Source: JBBRUG01 sp038247995 (GTDB lineage Bacteria; Chloroflexota; Chloroflexia; Chloroflexales; Chloroflexaceae). From it: a DNA stretch of 13,007 nt. Shown one piece after another: positions 6,920-13,007 of this stretch (position 1 is its first letter; each line of letters begins with the position of its first letter). The stretch spans positions 1 to 13,007 of the forward strand of contig JBBRUG010000162.1 of NCBI GenBank assembly GCA_038247995.1. Reading direction: 5' to 3'. Made by a program: the position numbers and the translations under genes. A model generated the notes under the pieces. The model was given only the letters and a program-made list of their open reading frames with translations. It was not told the origin of the DNA and searched no databases.

Positions 6920-6956
6920 AGCGTCGGCTACGCTTTTTTTGCGCGTTCGATCTCCT
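6920..6956 (-). promoter_or_regulatory. candidate -1 ribosomal frameshift site (A AAA AAA) joining the two ORFs
   Basis: On the minus strand the upstream frame reads GAG GAG ATC GAA CGC GCA AAA AAA GCG TAG. The seven A residues (6940-6934) form a slippery heptamer A_AAA_AAA in exactly the phase needed for -1 slippage. Afterwards the reading continues AGC GTA GCC GAC into the coiled-coil ORF. AGGAG (6956-6952) lies 11 bases upstream, close to the stimulatory Shine-Dalgarno spacing of E. coli dnaX. The zero-frame TAG (6930-6928) follows one codon after the heptamer. A 5-base stem AGCGT/ACGCT (6934-6930 with 6924-6920) begins on the last A, closer than usual for a stimulatory hairpin. Alternatives are transcriptional slippage on the A-run or a true or artefactual loss of one A from eight. 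Confidence 0.6.
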
Positions 6957-7935
6957 CGTTCGCCTGCCGTGCCAGTGCATCGAGTTCGGTGCGGGTGGTT
7001 TCGACCGCTGCCAGTTGTTCGCTTACCGCCTGTGCGCTTGTTTGGACTTCGCCGTACGCTGCCGTCGCCTGGTCGATCTGCTCGATTGCTGGGTGTTCGT
7101 AGCGCTCCAAGCCTTCAGCGGCGGCCTTAAATCCACCCTGCATCTCCACGAACGCGGTGTTCGCGGTTCGCTGGGCTTTGCTCAGGCGCTCCACATCGGC
7201 GGCGGTGTATGAGACGCGGTCGAATTTGGCTTTCTCTTCCGCCGAACGGAAGCGCTGCCCAAGATCGGTGATCAGCGTAGCAGCGCCCTCGCGAGCCTCT
7301 TTTAATTGCGCTTCGGCTGCGGCAAAGGCGGCCCGCGTCTTGCGACGGCGGTTGTAGGCCACAGCGCCGACGGTGCCGGCGGCGAGTGCGGCTCCGCCGG
7401 CGGCGACGGGAAAGAGAATGTTGTCGCGCACACCTTCCGGGTCGACGTTAATCACCGTGCCGCCGCCGGGTTGGGGCGGGTTGGCAATTGCAGCGTCGAT
7501 CGCCTCAAGCGCATTCACATAAGCCGTCGTAAACTCGTTGTCGCCAAGGCCTGGGTTAAAATCATTCTCGCGGATCTGATCAACATTATTGTTTGTGTTC
7601 AGCGCCGCGTTCCAGCCGTCGCCATAGCGGATCGAGCTGAAGCGATCATCCAGCGCGACATACAGCGCAATCATATTCGACTGGGCGGTTACCCTGTCGC
7701 GTGCCAATCCGTCGTCGATCAAGCGGTTGACAAAATCATCGTCGCCGCCGCTCTGCACCATATAGACAGCCACCTGCGCGCCGCGGTTCAGCAGCGGGCG
7801 AGCGGCATCTTCAATGGCGCTGCGGTCCAGGTAGCCCTCCGGGTCCACGATGATTAGATCACCCTGGGCGAAGGCCGGCGACGCCATGAGCAATAACAGC
7901 GTAAGCACCGCTGCAAGGCGTAACAATCCACCCAC
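6928..7935 (-). CDS. exported TPM-domain membrane-anchored protein, N-terminal half
   Basis: 335 residues in its own frame. The signal peptide is 1-23 (LLRLAAVLTLLLLMASPAFA, cleavage after AFA). A TPM-like domain covers about 26-150 (IIVDPEGYLDRSAIEDAARPL, GAQVAVYMV, NMIALYVALDDRFSSIRYGDGW); TPM domains are extracytoplasmic and occur in photosystem II repair and bacterial envelope proteins. A membrane segment lies at 172-194 (ILFPVAAGGAALAAGTVGAVAY) followed by NRRRK, so the part after it should be cytosolic. Residues 200-334 are coiled coil. The GTG start at 7935 is fixed by a strong GGAGGT five bases upstream. The ORF stops at TAG 6928 right after AAA AAA GCG, with the coiled coil cut mid-helix, while the -1 frame continues the same kind of sequence. 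See the frameshift site and the next ORF. Confidence 0.85.
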   Translation of the reverse strand: MGGLLRLAAVLTLLLLMASPAFAQGDLIIVDPEGYLDRSAIEDAARPLLNRGAQVAVYMVQSGGDDDFVNRLIDDGLARDRVTAQSNMIALYVALDDRFSSIRYGDGWNAALNTNNNVDQIRENDFNPGLGDNEFTTAYVNALEAIDAAIANPPQPGGGTVINVDPEGVRDNILFPVAAGGAALAAGTVGAVAYNRRRKTRAAFAAAEAQLKEAREGAATLITDLGQRFRSAEEKAKFDRVSYTAADVERLSKAQRTANTAFVEMQGGFKAAAEGLERYEHPAIEQIDQATAAYGEVQTSAQAVSEQLAAVETTRTELDALARQANEEIERAKKA

Positions 7936-7953
7936 TGATAACCTCCGTTACAG

Positions 7954-8096
7954 GAACCAAAGAACCAAAGAACCAAAGAACCGGAGAACCAAAGAACCAG
8001 TAGTACCGAAAAAGGTTGTAATGGTGCAAACTGTTTATATACGAGTTTCTTTGAGTCTGTATTTCTTGGTTCCTCAGTTCGTTGGTTCCTCGGTTC
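7954..8096. repeat. two inverted arrays of an 8-base repeat (GAACCAAA)
   Basis: Six consecutive 8-base units on the plus strand (7954-8000: GAACCAAA three times, GAACCGGA, GAACCAAA, GAACCAG) face four units of the same consensus on the minus strand (8065-8096: GAACCGAG, GAACCAAC, GAACTGAG, GAACCAAG). They are separated by a 64-base AT-richer core. The arms could fold into a long imperfect hairpin in the transcript between the PLP-enzyme gene and the TPM gene. Confidence 0.85.
8000..8029 (-). promoter_or_regulatory. possible promoter of the TPM gene
   Basis: On the minus strand TTGCAC (8029-8024) is followed after 18 bases by TACTAC (8005-8000). The site lies in the core between the inverted 8-base arrays. 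A start here would place the left array in the 5' leader. The match is modest. Confidence 0.25.
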
Positions 8097-8102
8097 TGCT
8101 AG

Positions 8103-9242
8103 CTAATCCAGCGCCTGATCGAGGTCGGCGATTAGGTCGTCTATATCTTCGATACCTACACTCAAGCGCACCAGGCCGGCGGGCACTTCCAGCGTCGATC
8201 CTGCCACCGAGGCGTGGGTCATCGCGGCGGGCAGTTCGATCAGGCTTTCAACGCCGCCGAGACTCTCGGCGAGCGTGAAGAGGCGCGTGCGCGTGACAAT
8301 CTTGTTGGCGGCCTTTTCGCCCCCGGAAGCCAGGAACGAAACCATTCCACTGAAGTTTTGCATCTGGCGAGCGGCCAGTTCGTGTTGCGGGTGGCTGGGC
8401 AGGCCGGGGTAGATCACGCGCTCCACTGCCGGATGTTCGCTGAGAAACTGGGCTGCGGCGAGTGCGTTGGCGCTGTGCTGACGCATGCGCAGAGCCAGCG
8501 TTTTGATCCCGCGTAATACCAGCCAACTATCGAAGGGGCCGGGCACGGCGCCGGCGGCGTTCTGCACAAAACGCAGGCGCGCAGCCAGATCGTCGTTGGA
8601 GGTAAGGATGGCGCCGCCCACCACATCAGAGTGGCCGCCCAAATACTTTGTAGTGCTATGTAACACCAAATCGGCGCCGAGGGTGAGTGGCAACTGACAG
8701 GCCGGCGATGCGAAGGTATTATCGACCAGGGTTAACGCGCCGGCGGCGCGGGCGATCGCGCTGATGACCGCAATATCGGCGATCTTCAGCATCGGGTTGG
8801 TCGGCGTCTCGATCCAGACCAGCCGCGTATTCGGGCGTACTGCGGCGGCTACCTGGTCGGCATCGGCGGTGTTCACAAAGCTGGTGCTGATACCTTTGTC
8901 TTCAAGGACGCGCTTGAAGAGCCGGTAGGTGCCGCCATACACATCATCGCCGCAGAGCACATGGTCGCCGCTTTTGAGTAAAGCCAGCGCAACAGTAGTT
9001 TCGGCGGCCAGGCCGGAAGCGAACGCCACGCCGTGGGCAGCGCCTTCCAATGCGGCGAGGGCTGTTTCAAGCGCGGTGCGCGTTGGGTTGCCGCTCCGGG
9101 CGTAATCATAGCCCTTGTTAACCCCGACCGCCTCCTGGGCGAACGTACTTGTCTGATAGATGGGCGTAATCACAGCGCCGGTTGCGGGATCAGGTTCCTG
9201 ACCGGCGTGAATGGCGCGGGTCGCAAAGCCATATTCAGGCAT
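8103..9242 (-). CDS. cystathionine gamma-synthase / gamma-lyase family PLP enzyme (metB/mccB type)
   Basis: 379 residues, the full length of the Cys/Met metabolism PLP-dependent family. Active-site features are in place: YAR (47-49) and SGNPTR for the neighbouring-subunit phosphate contact, Tyr102 in DDVYGGTY stacking on PLP, Asp174 in VDNTF contacting the pyridine N, Lys199 in HSTTKYLGGHSD as the Schiff-base lysine, and Arg359 in GLVRLSVGIED binding the substrate carboxylate. The reaction is either joining of an O-acylated homoserine with cysteine to give cystathionine, or cleavage of cystathionine to cysteine and 2-oxobutanoate. The segment SLGGVESLIELPAAMTHAS (328-346) resembles gamma-lyases closely, so sequence alone does not separate the two. 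The start is supported by TGAGGA about 4 bases upstream. No other methionine or cysteine gene lies in the window. It precedes the TPM gene on the same strand with a 167-base repeat-filled gap, so co-transcription is doubtful. Confidence 0.92.
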   Translation of the reverse strand: MPEYGFATRAIHAGQEPDPATGAVITPIYQTSTFAQEAVGVNKGYDYARSGNPTRTALETALAALEGAAHGVAFASGLAAETTVALALLKSGDHVLCGDDVYGGTYRLFKRVLEDKGISTSFVNTADADQVAAAVRPNTRLVWIETPTNPMLKIADIAVISAIARAAGALTLVDNTFASPACQLPLTLGADLVLHSTTKYLGGHSDVVGGAILTSNDDLAARLRFVQNAAGAVPGPFDSWLVLRGIKTLALRMRQHSANALAAAQFLSEHPAVERVIYPGLPSHPQHELAARQMQNFSGMVSFLASGGEKAANKIVTRTRLFTLAESLGGVESLIELPAAMTHASVAGSTLEVPAGLVRLSVGIEDIDDLIADLDQALD

Positions 9243-9297
9243 ACTATCCTCACTGGGTAATCATGTCGAGCGCACAGCATCGGGCGGCTCTGCGAGG

Positions 9298-9306
9298 ATT
9301 ATAGCA
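9298..9306 (-). promoter_or_regulatory. extended -10 promoter of the PLP-enzyme gene
   Basis: On the minus strand TGCTATAAT (9306-9298) is a perfect -10 hexamer with the TGn extension. No good -35 is seen at 16-18 bases. A start near 9291 would give a leader of about 50 nt. Confidence 0.45.
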
Positions 9307-9379
9307 CGCTGGCGTAGGGCTGGACTGTAAGCAAGGTAAAAGGTAAAATGCAAAAGGAAGAGAGCTGCCCAGGATCGCA

Positions 9380-9408
9380 TTGCGTAGAGTACAGCTTTGC
9401 TGTATGAT
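9380..9408 (+). promoter_or_regulatory. sigma70-type promoter of the small membrane protein gene
   Basis: TTGCGT (9380-9385), 17 bases, TATGAT (9403-9408). A start near 9415 gives a leader of about 137 nt. The inverted repeat TACATT/AATGTA (9412-9417 and 9423-9428, 5-base spacer) overlaps the predicted start and could be an operator. The rest of the 309-base divergent gap (9243-9551) holds A-rich simple sequence (about 9333-9357) and no ORF I would call. Confidence 0.45.
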
Positions 9409-9551
9409 ATGTACATTCTTAAAATGTAAGACCTGAATGTTGATGCTTAATGTTTGTAATCGGGGCGGCGCGGAGGGGCACACTCCGCTGCTGCCAAGCC
9501 TGCGAACTGCCGAATTACCGAACCGATAGCGGAAAAGAAGGGAGGCCAACG

Positions 9552-9743
9552 ATGACCGGCTCATTCTGGATTATGATCGGGATTGTGGTGTTTGTGATGG
9601 CCGGCCAAGCGGTGCTCTGGTCGTGGGTATTTATTGAGCGGCGGCGCAAGATCCCCGATGTGAAGATCTTCAATATCCGCGAACTGTTTGACGGGGTGCG
9701 CAAGCAGATCGACGATTTCTACAACCGGCGCCAGGCACGCTGA
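9552..9743 (+). CDS. small single-pass membrane protein of unknown function
   Basis: 63 residues. An N-terminal hydrophobic helix (about 5-28, FWIMIGIVVFVMAGQAVLWSW) is followed by FIERRRK, indicating a cytosolic C-terminal tail (KIPDVKIFNIRELFDGVRKQIDDFYNRRQAR) that is amphipathic and charged. The start is chosen because of the very strong GAAGGGAGG (9537-9545), 6 bases before this ATG; an in-frame ATG at 9450 would add a Cys/Arg-rich leader without a ribosome site. I do not recognise the family. The gene is monocistronic, with its own promoter and a repeat-rich 3' flank. Confidence 0.75.
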   Translation: MTGSFWIMIGIVVFVMAGQAVLWSWVFIERRRKIPDVKIFNIRELFDGVRKQIDDFYNRRQAR

Positions 9744-9744
9744 G

Positions 9745-9871
9745 GGCAGTCGGGGCGGCGCACTTATGGCAGTCGGGGCGGCTCGTGAGCCGCCCTTACG
9801 AGTTGCGTGCTGAGAGCACTCGGGGCGGCACACTTACGGCAGTCGGGGCGGCGCACGAACTGCCCCTTACG
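9745..9871. repeat. REP-like GC-rich repeat cluster
   Basis: GGCAGTCGGGGCGGC occurs at 9745-9759, 9768-9782 and 9838-9852, with an imperfect copy ending at 9829 (CACTCGGGGCGGC from 9817). The spacing pattern is 23, about 47, 23 bases, so the cluster looks like a duplicated 70-base unit. The first unit contains a hairpin with 8-base stem GGGCGGCT/AGCCGCCC and CGTG loop (9777-9796). It lies between the convergent small membrane gene and crp-like gene and may end transcription from both sides. Confidence 0.8.
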
Positions 9872-9886
9872 GAGCGCGCGCCGCCT

Positions 9887-10579
9887 CTAGCGATTGGCCA
9901 GGCGTTGGAGTTGGGGTAGGTCGGAGAGGATGATTGCGTCGCCTTCGATGCGGATCATGCCCGCCTCGCGCAGTTCACCAATCGCCTTGGTAACGGTTTC
10001 ACGATACGAGCCGATCATCTCGGCGATCTGTTGGTGCGTATAGCGCACGACGGACGGCGGGGCTGCGTTCGCGCGTAGGTCGGGCACGCCGGCCAGGCTG
10101 AGCAGCAGGCTTGCCAGGCGTTGCGGCACGCTCTTGAAGGCGATATCGGCGAGCTTATTCTCCATTGCGCGTAGGCGCTGCCCCATCACCTCCATAAAGG
10201 CGATTGCCACCGGCGGATAACGCTCCAGGATGTGGCGCAGCGTATCGCGCCCGATCACCCCAATCACACACTCCACCATTGCCTCGGCAAACGAATCATG
10301 CAGCCATTGCCCCACCAGCGTCATCTCCCCGAAAATTGTTACCGGCTCGAGCACCATTAAGGTCAGGGCGCGGCCTTCCGGCGAGAGCTTGTAAATCCGT
10401 ACCCGCCCGCTGCGCAGCACAAAGAGTTGTTCACTAAATTCGTTGGGTGAGTGAAAGATTTGCCCGCTTGGGCAGACGTTATAGGTGATCAGGCGTTCAA
10501 CTTCGACACGTTGTTTCGGTTCCAGGCCACGAAAAATATCGCCGGCGGCGACATAGTGAATCGACTGTTCGTCGGGCAT
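9887..10579 (-). CDS. Crp/Fnr-family transcriptional regulator
   Basis: 230 residues. The N-terminal cyclic-nucleotide-binding-like beta roll spans about 10-110 (GLEPKQRVEVERLI, QLFVLRSGRVRIYKLSPEGRALTLMVL, IFGEMTLVG). The dimer helix is about 112-148. A C-terminal winged helix spans about 150-228 with the HTH QQIAEMIGSYRETVTKAIGEL (183-203); SYRETVTKAI should be the recognition helix. In E. coli Crp the cAMP phosphate is held by the Arg and Ser of RSA after the GE-L motif; here that segment reads HDSFAEA (94-100) with no Arg, so cAMP binding is doubtful. There is no cluster of Cys for an FeS centre, so it is not FNR-like either. Its ligand and targets are unknown. The start has only a weak ribosome site. 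It lies 102 bases behind argB on the same strand. Confidence 0.92.
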   Translation of the reverse strand: MPDEQSIHYVAAGDIFRGLEPKQRVEVERLITYNVCPSGQIFHSPNEFSEQLFVLRSGRVRIYKLSPEGRALTLMVLEPVTIFGEMTLVGQWLHDSFAEAMVECVIGVIGRDTLRHILERYPPVAIAFMEVMGQRLRAMENKLADIAFKSVPQRLASLLLSLAGVPDLRANAAPPSVVRYTHQQIAEMIGSYRETVTKAIGELREAGMIRIEGDAIILSDLPQLQRLANR

Positions 10580-10648
10580 AAAACTTGCCGATCTCAGGCA
10601 TTAGAGCACTGAGCACCATGCGTGAGCCACTGCGGCCACTGAAGCGGG

Positions 10649-10669
10649 TGGCGCGCTGCGCTCGCGCCA
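10649..10669 (-). terminator. possible hairpin behind argB
   Basis: TGGCGCG and CGCGCCA (10649-10655 and 10663-10669) form a 7-base stem with a 7-base loop, 13 bases before the argB stop in window coordinates and thus just downstream in the transcript. There is no T-run, so termination would be weak or Rho-assisted. Confidence 0.3.
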
Positions 10670-10681
10670 TGGGACGCAGGT

Positions 10682-11449
10682 TCAATCGATCTGCGCAATG
10701 CTGTAGGCGAAACGGGTGCCCCCGCCGGTGAAGCCTGCCAGGTTACAGATGCGCACGCTGCGTGCGCCGGCTGCCAGGGCCCCAAGGGCGGCGCGAACTT
10801 TGGGAATCATGCCGCCGCTAATTGCCCCCGATCCGATCGCTTCCGCAACCTCAGTTGCGCTGAGGCGGGGCGCTACCTGGCCATCGAGAATGACGCCCGG
10901 CACATTGCTGACAAACACAAGCTCTTCCGCGCCAAGTGCGGCAGCAACAGCCTGGGCGATCATGTCGGCGTTGACGTTATAGGCCAGCCCATCGGCGTTG
11001 CCCAGGGCGAGGGGCGCAAACACCGGCAGCCAGCCCAGATCGATCATAGCCTGAAGTGCAGCGGTATTGACTGTCGTGACATTACCGACGCGGCCGAGAT
11101 CGCGGCCATCGGGGCGATGCGGCTCGCAGCGTAACAACCCCAGATCGAGGCCCGTTAACCCCAGCGCCGGCACACCGGCGTTCACCAGGTTGCGCACCAC
11201 GCGGGCATTGACGGTTCCACGCACTACAGACTGCATCACTTCCAATGCCTCGGGCGAAGTGATGCGCAGGCCCCCGGCAAACTCCACCGGCAAGCCGTGT
11301 AACTCCATCGCGGCGGTGATTTCTTTGCCGCCGCCGTGGATTAATACCAGCGGGCCACTCCATCCAGCTACCGCCCGACACAGCCCATCAAGAAAAGCCG
11401 GTTCGTCGAGTTCATTCCCGCCGACCTTGACCACGGTCACTGCATTCAC
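10682..11449 (-). CDS. argB: acetylglutamate kinase
   Basis: 255 residues, the amino-acid kinase fold. It phosphorylates N-acetylglutamate with ATP in the second step of arginine synthesis, in the cytosol. Landmarks: VKVGGNELD (7-15) with Lys8 for phosphate binding, LIHGGGKEI (37-44), GLRITSPEALEVM (60-72) with Arg62 for the substrate carboxylate, GLTGLDLGLL, AYNVNADMIA (156-165) contacting the substrate, and GGMIPKVRAAL (212-222) with Lys217 near the transferred phosphate. The start is GTG at 11449, supported by GAGGAG 6 bases upstream; a reading from 11548 adds 33 residues unlike the family. No long N-terminal helix is present, so the arginine-sensitive hexamer type is unlikely. The LysW-dependent aminoadipate kinase (LysZ) is the main alternative and fits less well. 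No other arg gene is seen nearby. Confidence 0.9.
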   Translation of the reverse strand: MNAVTVVKVGGNELDEPAFLDGLCRAVAGWSGPLVLIHGGGKEITAAMELHGLPVEFAGGLRITSPEALEVMQSVVRGTVNARVVRNLVNAGVPALGLTGLDLGLLRCEPHRPDGRDLGRVGNVTTVNTAALQAMIDLGWLPVFAPLALGNADGLAYNVNADMIAQAVAAALGAEELVFVSNVPGVILDGQVAPRLSATEVAEAIGSGAISGGMIPKVRAALGALAAGARSVRICNLAGFTGGGTRFAYSIAQID

Positions 11450-11479
11450 TGCGCACTCCTCACATACGTGGATAGCACA

Positions 11480-11508
11480 AGCATACCAAGGCTCTCCCGT
11501 TCGCGCAA
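11480..11508 (-). promoter_or_regulatory. putative promoter of argB
   Basis: On the minus strand TTGCGC (11508-11503), 17 bases, TATGCT (11485-11480). A start near 11473 gives a leader of about 24 nt that includes the GAGGAG ribosome site. It supports the GTG at 11449, since the longer reading would begin upstream of this promoter. Confidence 0.4.
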
Positions 11509-11626
11509 CACTGAGGGGCGAAGGCGTGATGCCGTGAGCCTGCTCCATCCGGATATCCTGGCCCCGATCACCTGAGGCGATCTCCGTCGGCGGCAGGCCC
11601 GGCGCTGGAAATGGCAGTACACACGT

Positions 11627-11652
11627 AAGGCCGAAGCAATTGCTTCGGCCTT
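11627..11652. terminator. perfect 26-base palindrome between fadA-like gene and argB
   Basis: AAGGCCGAAGCAA (11627-11639) and TTGCTTCGGCCTT (11640-11652) are exact complements, giving an 11-base stem with an AATT loop. It lies about 77 bases beyond the thiolase stop in the direction of transcription. No T-run follows on either strand. Most likely it is the transcript end of the thiolase gene; a protein-binding palindrome is the alternative. The surrounding 279-base gap also contains the CAAAAGGCAAAAG-type simple sequence next to the thiolase stop. Confidence 0.5.
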
Positions 11653-11728
11653 GCCACCGGACGGCGGTCGTTGGTCATCGGATGGCGCTGCCCGGTTTTT
11701 GCACTGCGTCTTTTGCCTTTTGCATTGT

Positions 11729-12907
11729 TTACAGTCGCTCGACAATCCCTGCGGCACCCATGCCGCCGCCGATGCACATCGTCACGAGGCCGTAGCGCCC
11801 GCCGGTGCGCTCTAGTTCGTCGAGGATTTGCACAGTGAGTTTGGCGCCGGAGCAGCCGAGCGGATGGCCCAGTGCGATTGCGCCGCCGTTGACGTTGACC
11901 TTCTCCATGGCGATGCCCAACTCGCGCACTACGGCGAGCGACTGGGCGGCGAAGGCTTCGTTGAGTTCGATCAGGTCGATATCGCTGAGGTTCAGCCCGG
12001 CTAGTTTCAGCGCCTTGGGAATGGCCATCACCGGGCCGATGCCCATCACCTCCGGCGCGACACCACCGACGGCAAAGCTGATGAAGCGCGCGCGCGGCTT
12101 CAAACCCAGCGCCTCGGCCTTGCTGCGGCTCATCACCACAACTGCGGCGGCGCCGTCGCTTGTTTGCGAACTGTTGCCTGCTGTAACGCTGCCCTGTACG
12201 TGGAACACCGGCTTCAGCTTTGCCAGCGCCTCGGCCGACGTATCGGCGCGTGGGCCTTCATCTTTGGCGAAGCTCGTTGTCTGCGCCTTGCGCTCGCTGC
12301 CGGCTTCCAGGGTAACCAGTTCGACATCGACCGGCACAATGCCAGGCGCAAAACGCCCTTCGGCCTGAGCACGCAGCGCATTCTGATGCGAACGTAGCGC
12401 AAATGCGTCCTGGTCTTCGCGGCTCACCTTGTGCTGGCGGGCGACATTCTCGGCCGTCAGGCCCATGCTCAGGTAGACCGCCGGGTCGTGCTGGGCCAGA
12501 TAGGGGTTGGGCGAGAACTTATTGCCCGACATTGGCACCATGCTCATGCTCTCGGCGCCGCCCGCGATAATTACTTCGGCCATGCCGGCCATAATCTGCT
12601 GGGCGGCCATGGCGATTGTTTGCAGGCCCGAGGCACAAAAACGGTTGACGGTAACGCCGGCGACGGTGTCGGGCAGGCCGGCGCGCTGTGCGGCGATGCG
12701 GGCCAGGTTTAGCCCTTGCTCGCCTTCGGGCATTGCGCAGCCCATGATCACATCTTCGACCTCAGCCGGATCGAGGCCAGGGGCGCGCGCGAGCGCTTCC
12801 TTCACCACGATTGCGGCCAGTTCGTCGGGGCGGACGGTGCGTAGCGCGCCGCGCGGCGCTTTGCCGATGGCGGTGCGGACGCCGGATACGATGACTGCTT
12901 CATGCAT
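11729..12907 (-). CDS. fadA: acetyl-CoA acyltransferase (thiolase)
   Basis: 392 residues, full length for thiolase I/II. It cleaves 3-ketoacyl-CoA with CoA to acetyl-CoA and a shortened acyl-CoA, the last step of beta-oxidation. Catalytic parts are intact: NRFCASGLQT with nucleophile Cys91, NEAFA (316-320), GGAIALGHPLGCSGA with His348, and MCIGGGMGAAG with Cys378. The segment GCAMPEGEQGLNLARIAAQRAGLP (56-79) is typical of FadA-type 3-ketoacyl-CoA thiolases rather than of biosynthetic acetoacetyl-CoA thiolases, which is why I favour fadA; the substrate chain length cannot be read directly. The start is supported by GAGGAG 9 bases upstream. Neighbouring beta-oxidation genes such as fadB would lie beyond the right edge, upstream of this gene. 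The 100 bases from 12908 to the edge hold its leader; no clear promoter could be assigned. Confidence 0.94.
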   Translation of the reverse strand: MHEAVIVSGVRTAIGKAPRGALRTVRPDELAAIVVKEALARAPGLDPAEVEDVIMGCAMPEGEQGLNLARIAAQRAGLPDTVAGVTVNRFCASGLQTIAMAAQQIMAGMAEVIIAGGAESMSMVPMSGNKFSPNPYLAQHDPAVYLSMGLTAENVARQHKVSREDQDAFALRSHQNALRAQAEGRFAPGIVPVDVELVTLEAGSERKAQTTSFAKDEGPRADTSAEALAKLKPVFHVQGSVTAGNSSQTSDGAAAVVVMSRSKAEALGLKPRARFISFAVGGVAPEVMGIGPVMAIPKALKLAGLNLSDIDLIELNEAFAAQSLAVVRELGIAMEKVNVNGGAIALGHPLGCSGAKLTVQILDELERTGGRYGLVTMCIGGGMGAAGIVERL

Positions 12908-13007
12908 AAGTATTTCTCCTCGCGGTGGGTGTAAGATGGTTGGACGTTAACAAACCGCAGGCAGGTTTATTGCGGAGCGGCGTGACGGTTTACAGCACAT
13001 GCATGGC

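Noticed and set aside
7954..8000. Possible CRISPR-like array
   Set aside because: The units are 8 bases with no spacers, so it is a simple tandem repeat and not a CRISPR array.
9450..9551. Longer start (9450) for the small membrane protein
   Set aside because: It has no ribosome site, and the leader is Cys/Arg-rich and unlike a membrane protein start; GAAGGGAGG fits the ATG at 9552.
11450..11548. 33-residue extension of ArgB
   Set aside because: The GTG at 11449 has a well-placed GAGGAG, and family similarity starts there; a promoter-like element lies inside the extension.

Overview
The window looks like part of a chromosome from a GC-rich member of the Chloroflexota, most likely class Chloroflexia. 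This is inferred from gene content and protein style, not from a marker-gene search. The supporting signs are an EF-P with an Asn tip loop, an ArsA-like protein with a C-terminal HSP20-like domain, a secreted M14 peptidase carrying G-x-FG-x-PLS type C-terminal repeats, a TPM/coiled-coil envelope protein, and GGGGCGG-type palindromic repeats between genes. Coding density is high. I see no IS element, phage, CRISPR array, tRNA or rRNA.

Left part (1-4140): a degenerate ArsA-like ATPase (minus) is divergent from efp (plus). efp converges on a secreted M14-family metallopeptidase (minus), with two interlocked inverted repeats between them. The peptidase is divergent from a small plus-strand protein built on an exact 18-residue repeat. 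That gene ends in a strong intrinsic terminator whose 3' half is duplicated, and it converges on the next minus-strand cluster.

Middle (4139-7935, minus): a probable cell-envelope operon. In transcription order it has a signal-peptide/TPM-domain/membrane-anchor ORF, a long coiled-coil ORF with a Gly-rich tail, and a double TerB-like protein. The first two ORFs look like two halves of one 917-residue protein. They are separated by a -1 frame change exactly at an A AAA AAA heptamer, with a Shine-Dalgarno-like AGGAG just upstream and a stop codon just downstream. This is either programmed frameshifting, transcriptional slippage or a one-base homopolymer loss, and it is the most interesting feature of the window.

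Right part (7936-13007): a PLP-dependent cystathionine gamma-synthase/lyase (minus), a 63-residue single-pass membrane protein (plus) with a good sigma70 promoter, a REP-like GC-rich repeat cluster, a Crp/Fnr-family regulator, acetylglutamate kinase (argB) and an acetyl-CoA acyltransferase (fadA-like). The last three are minus-strand genes in the order fadA, argB, crp. They are separated by 279 and 102 bases, and each gap carries a hairpin, so they are probably not one tight operon. The right half is ordinary amino-acid and fatty-acid metabolism; the left and middle hold the less familiar material.
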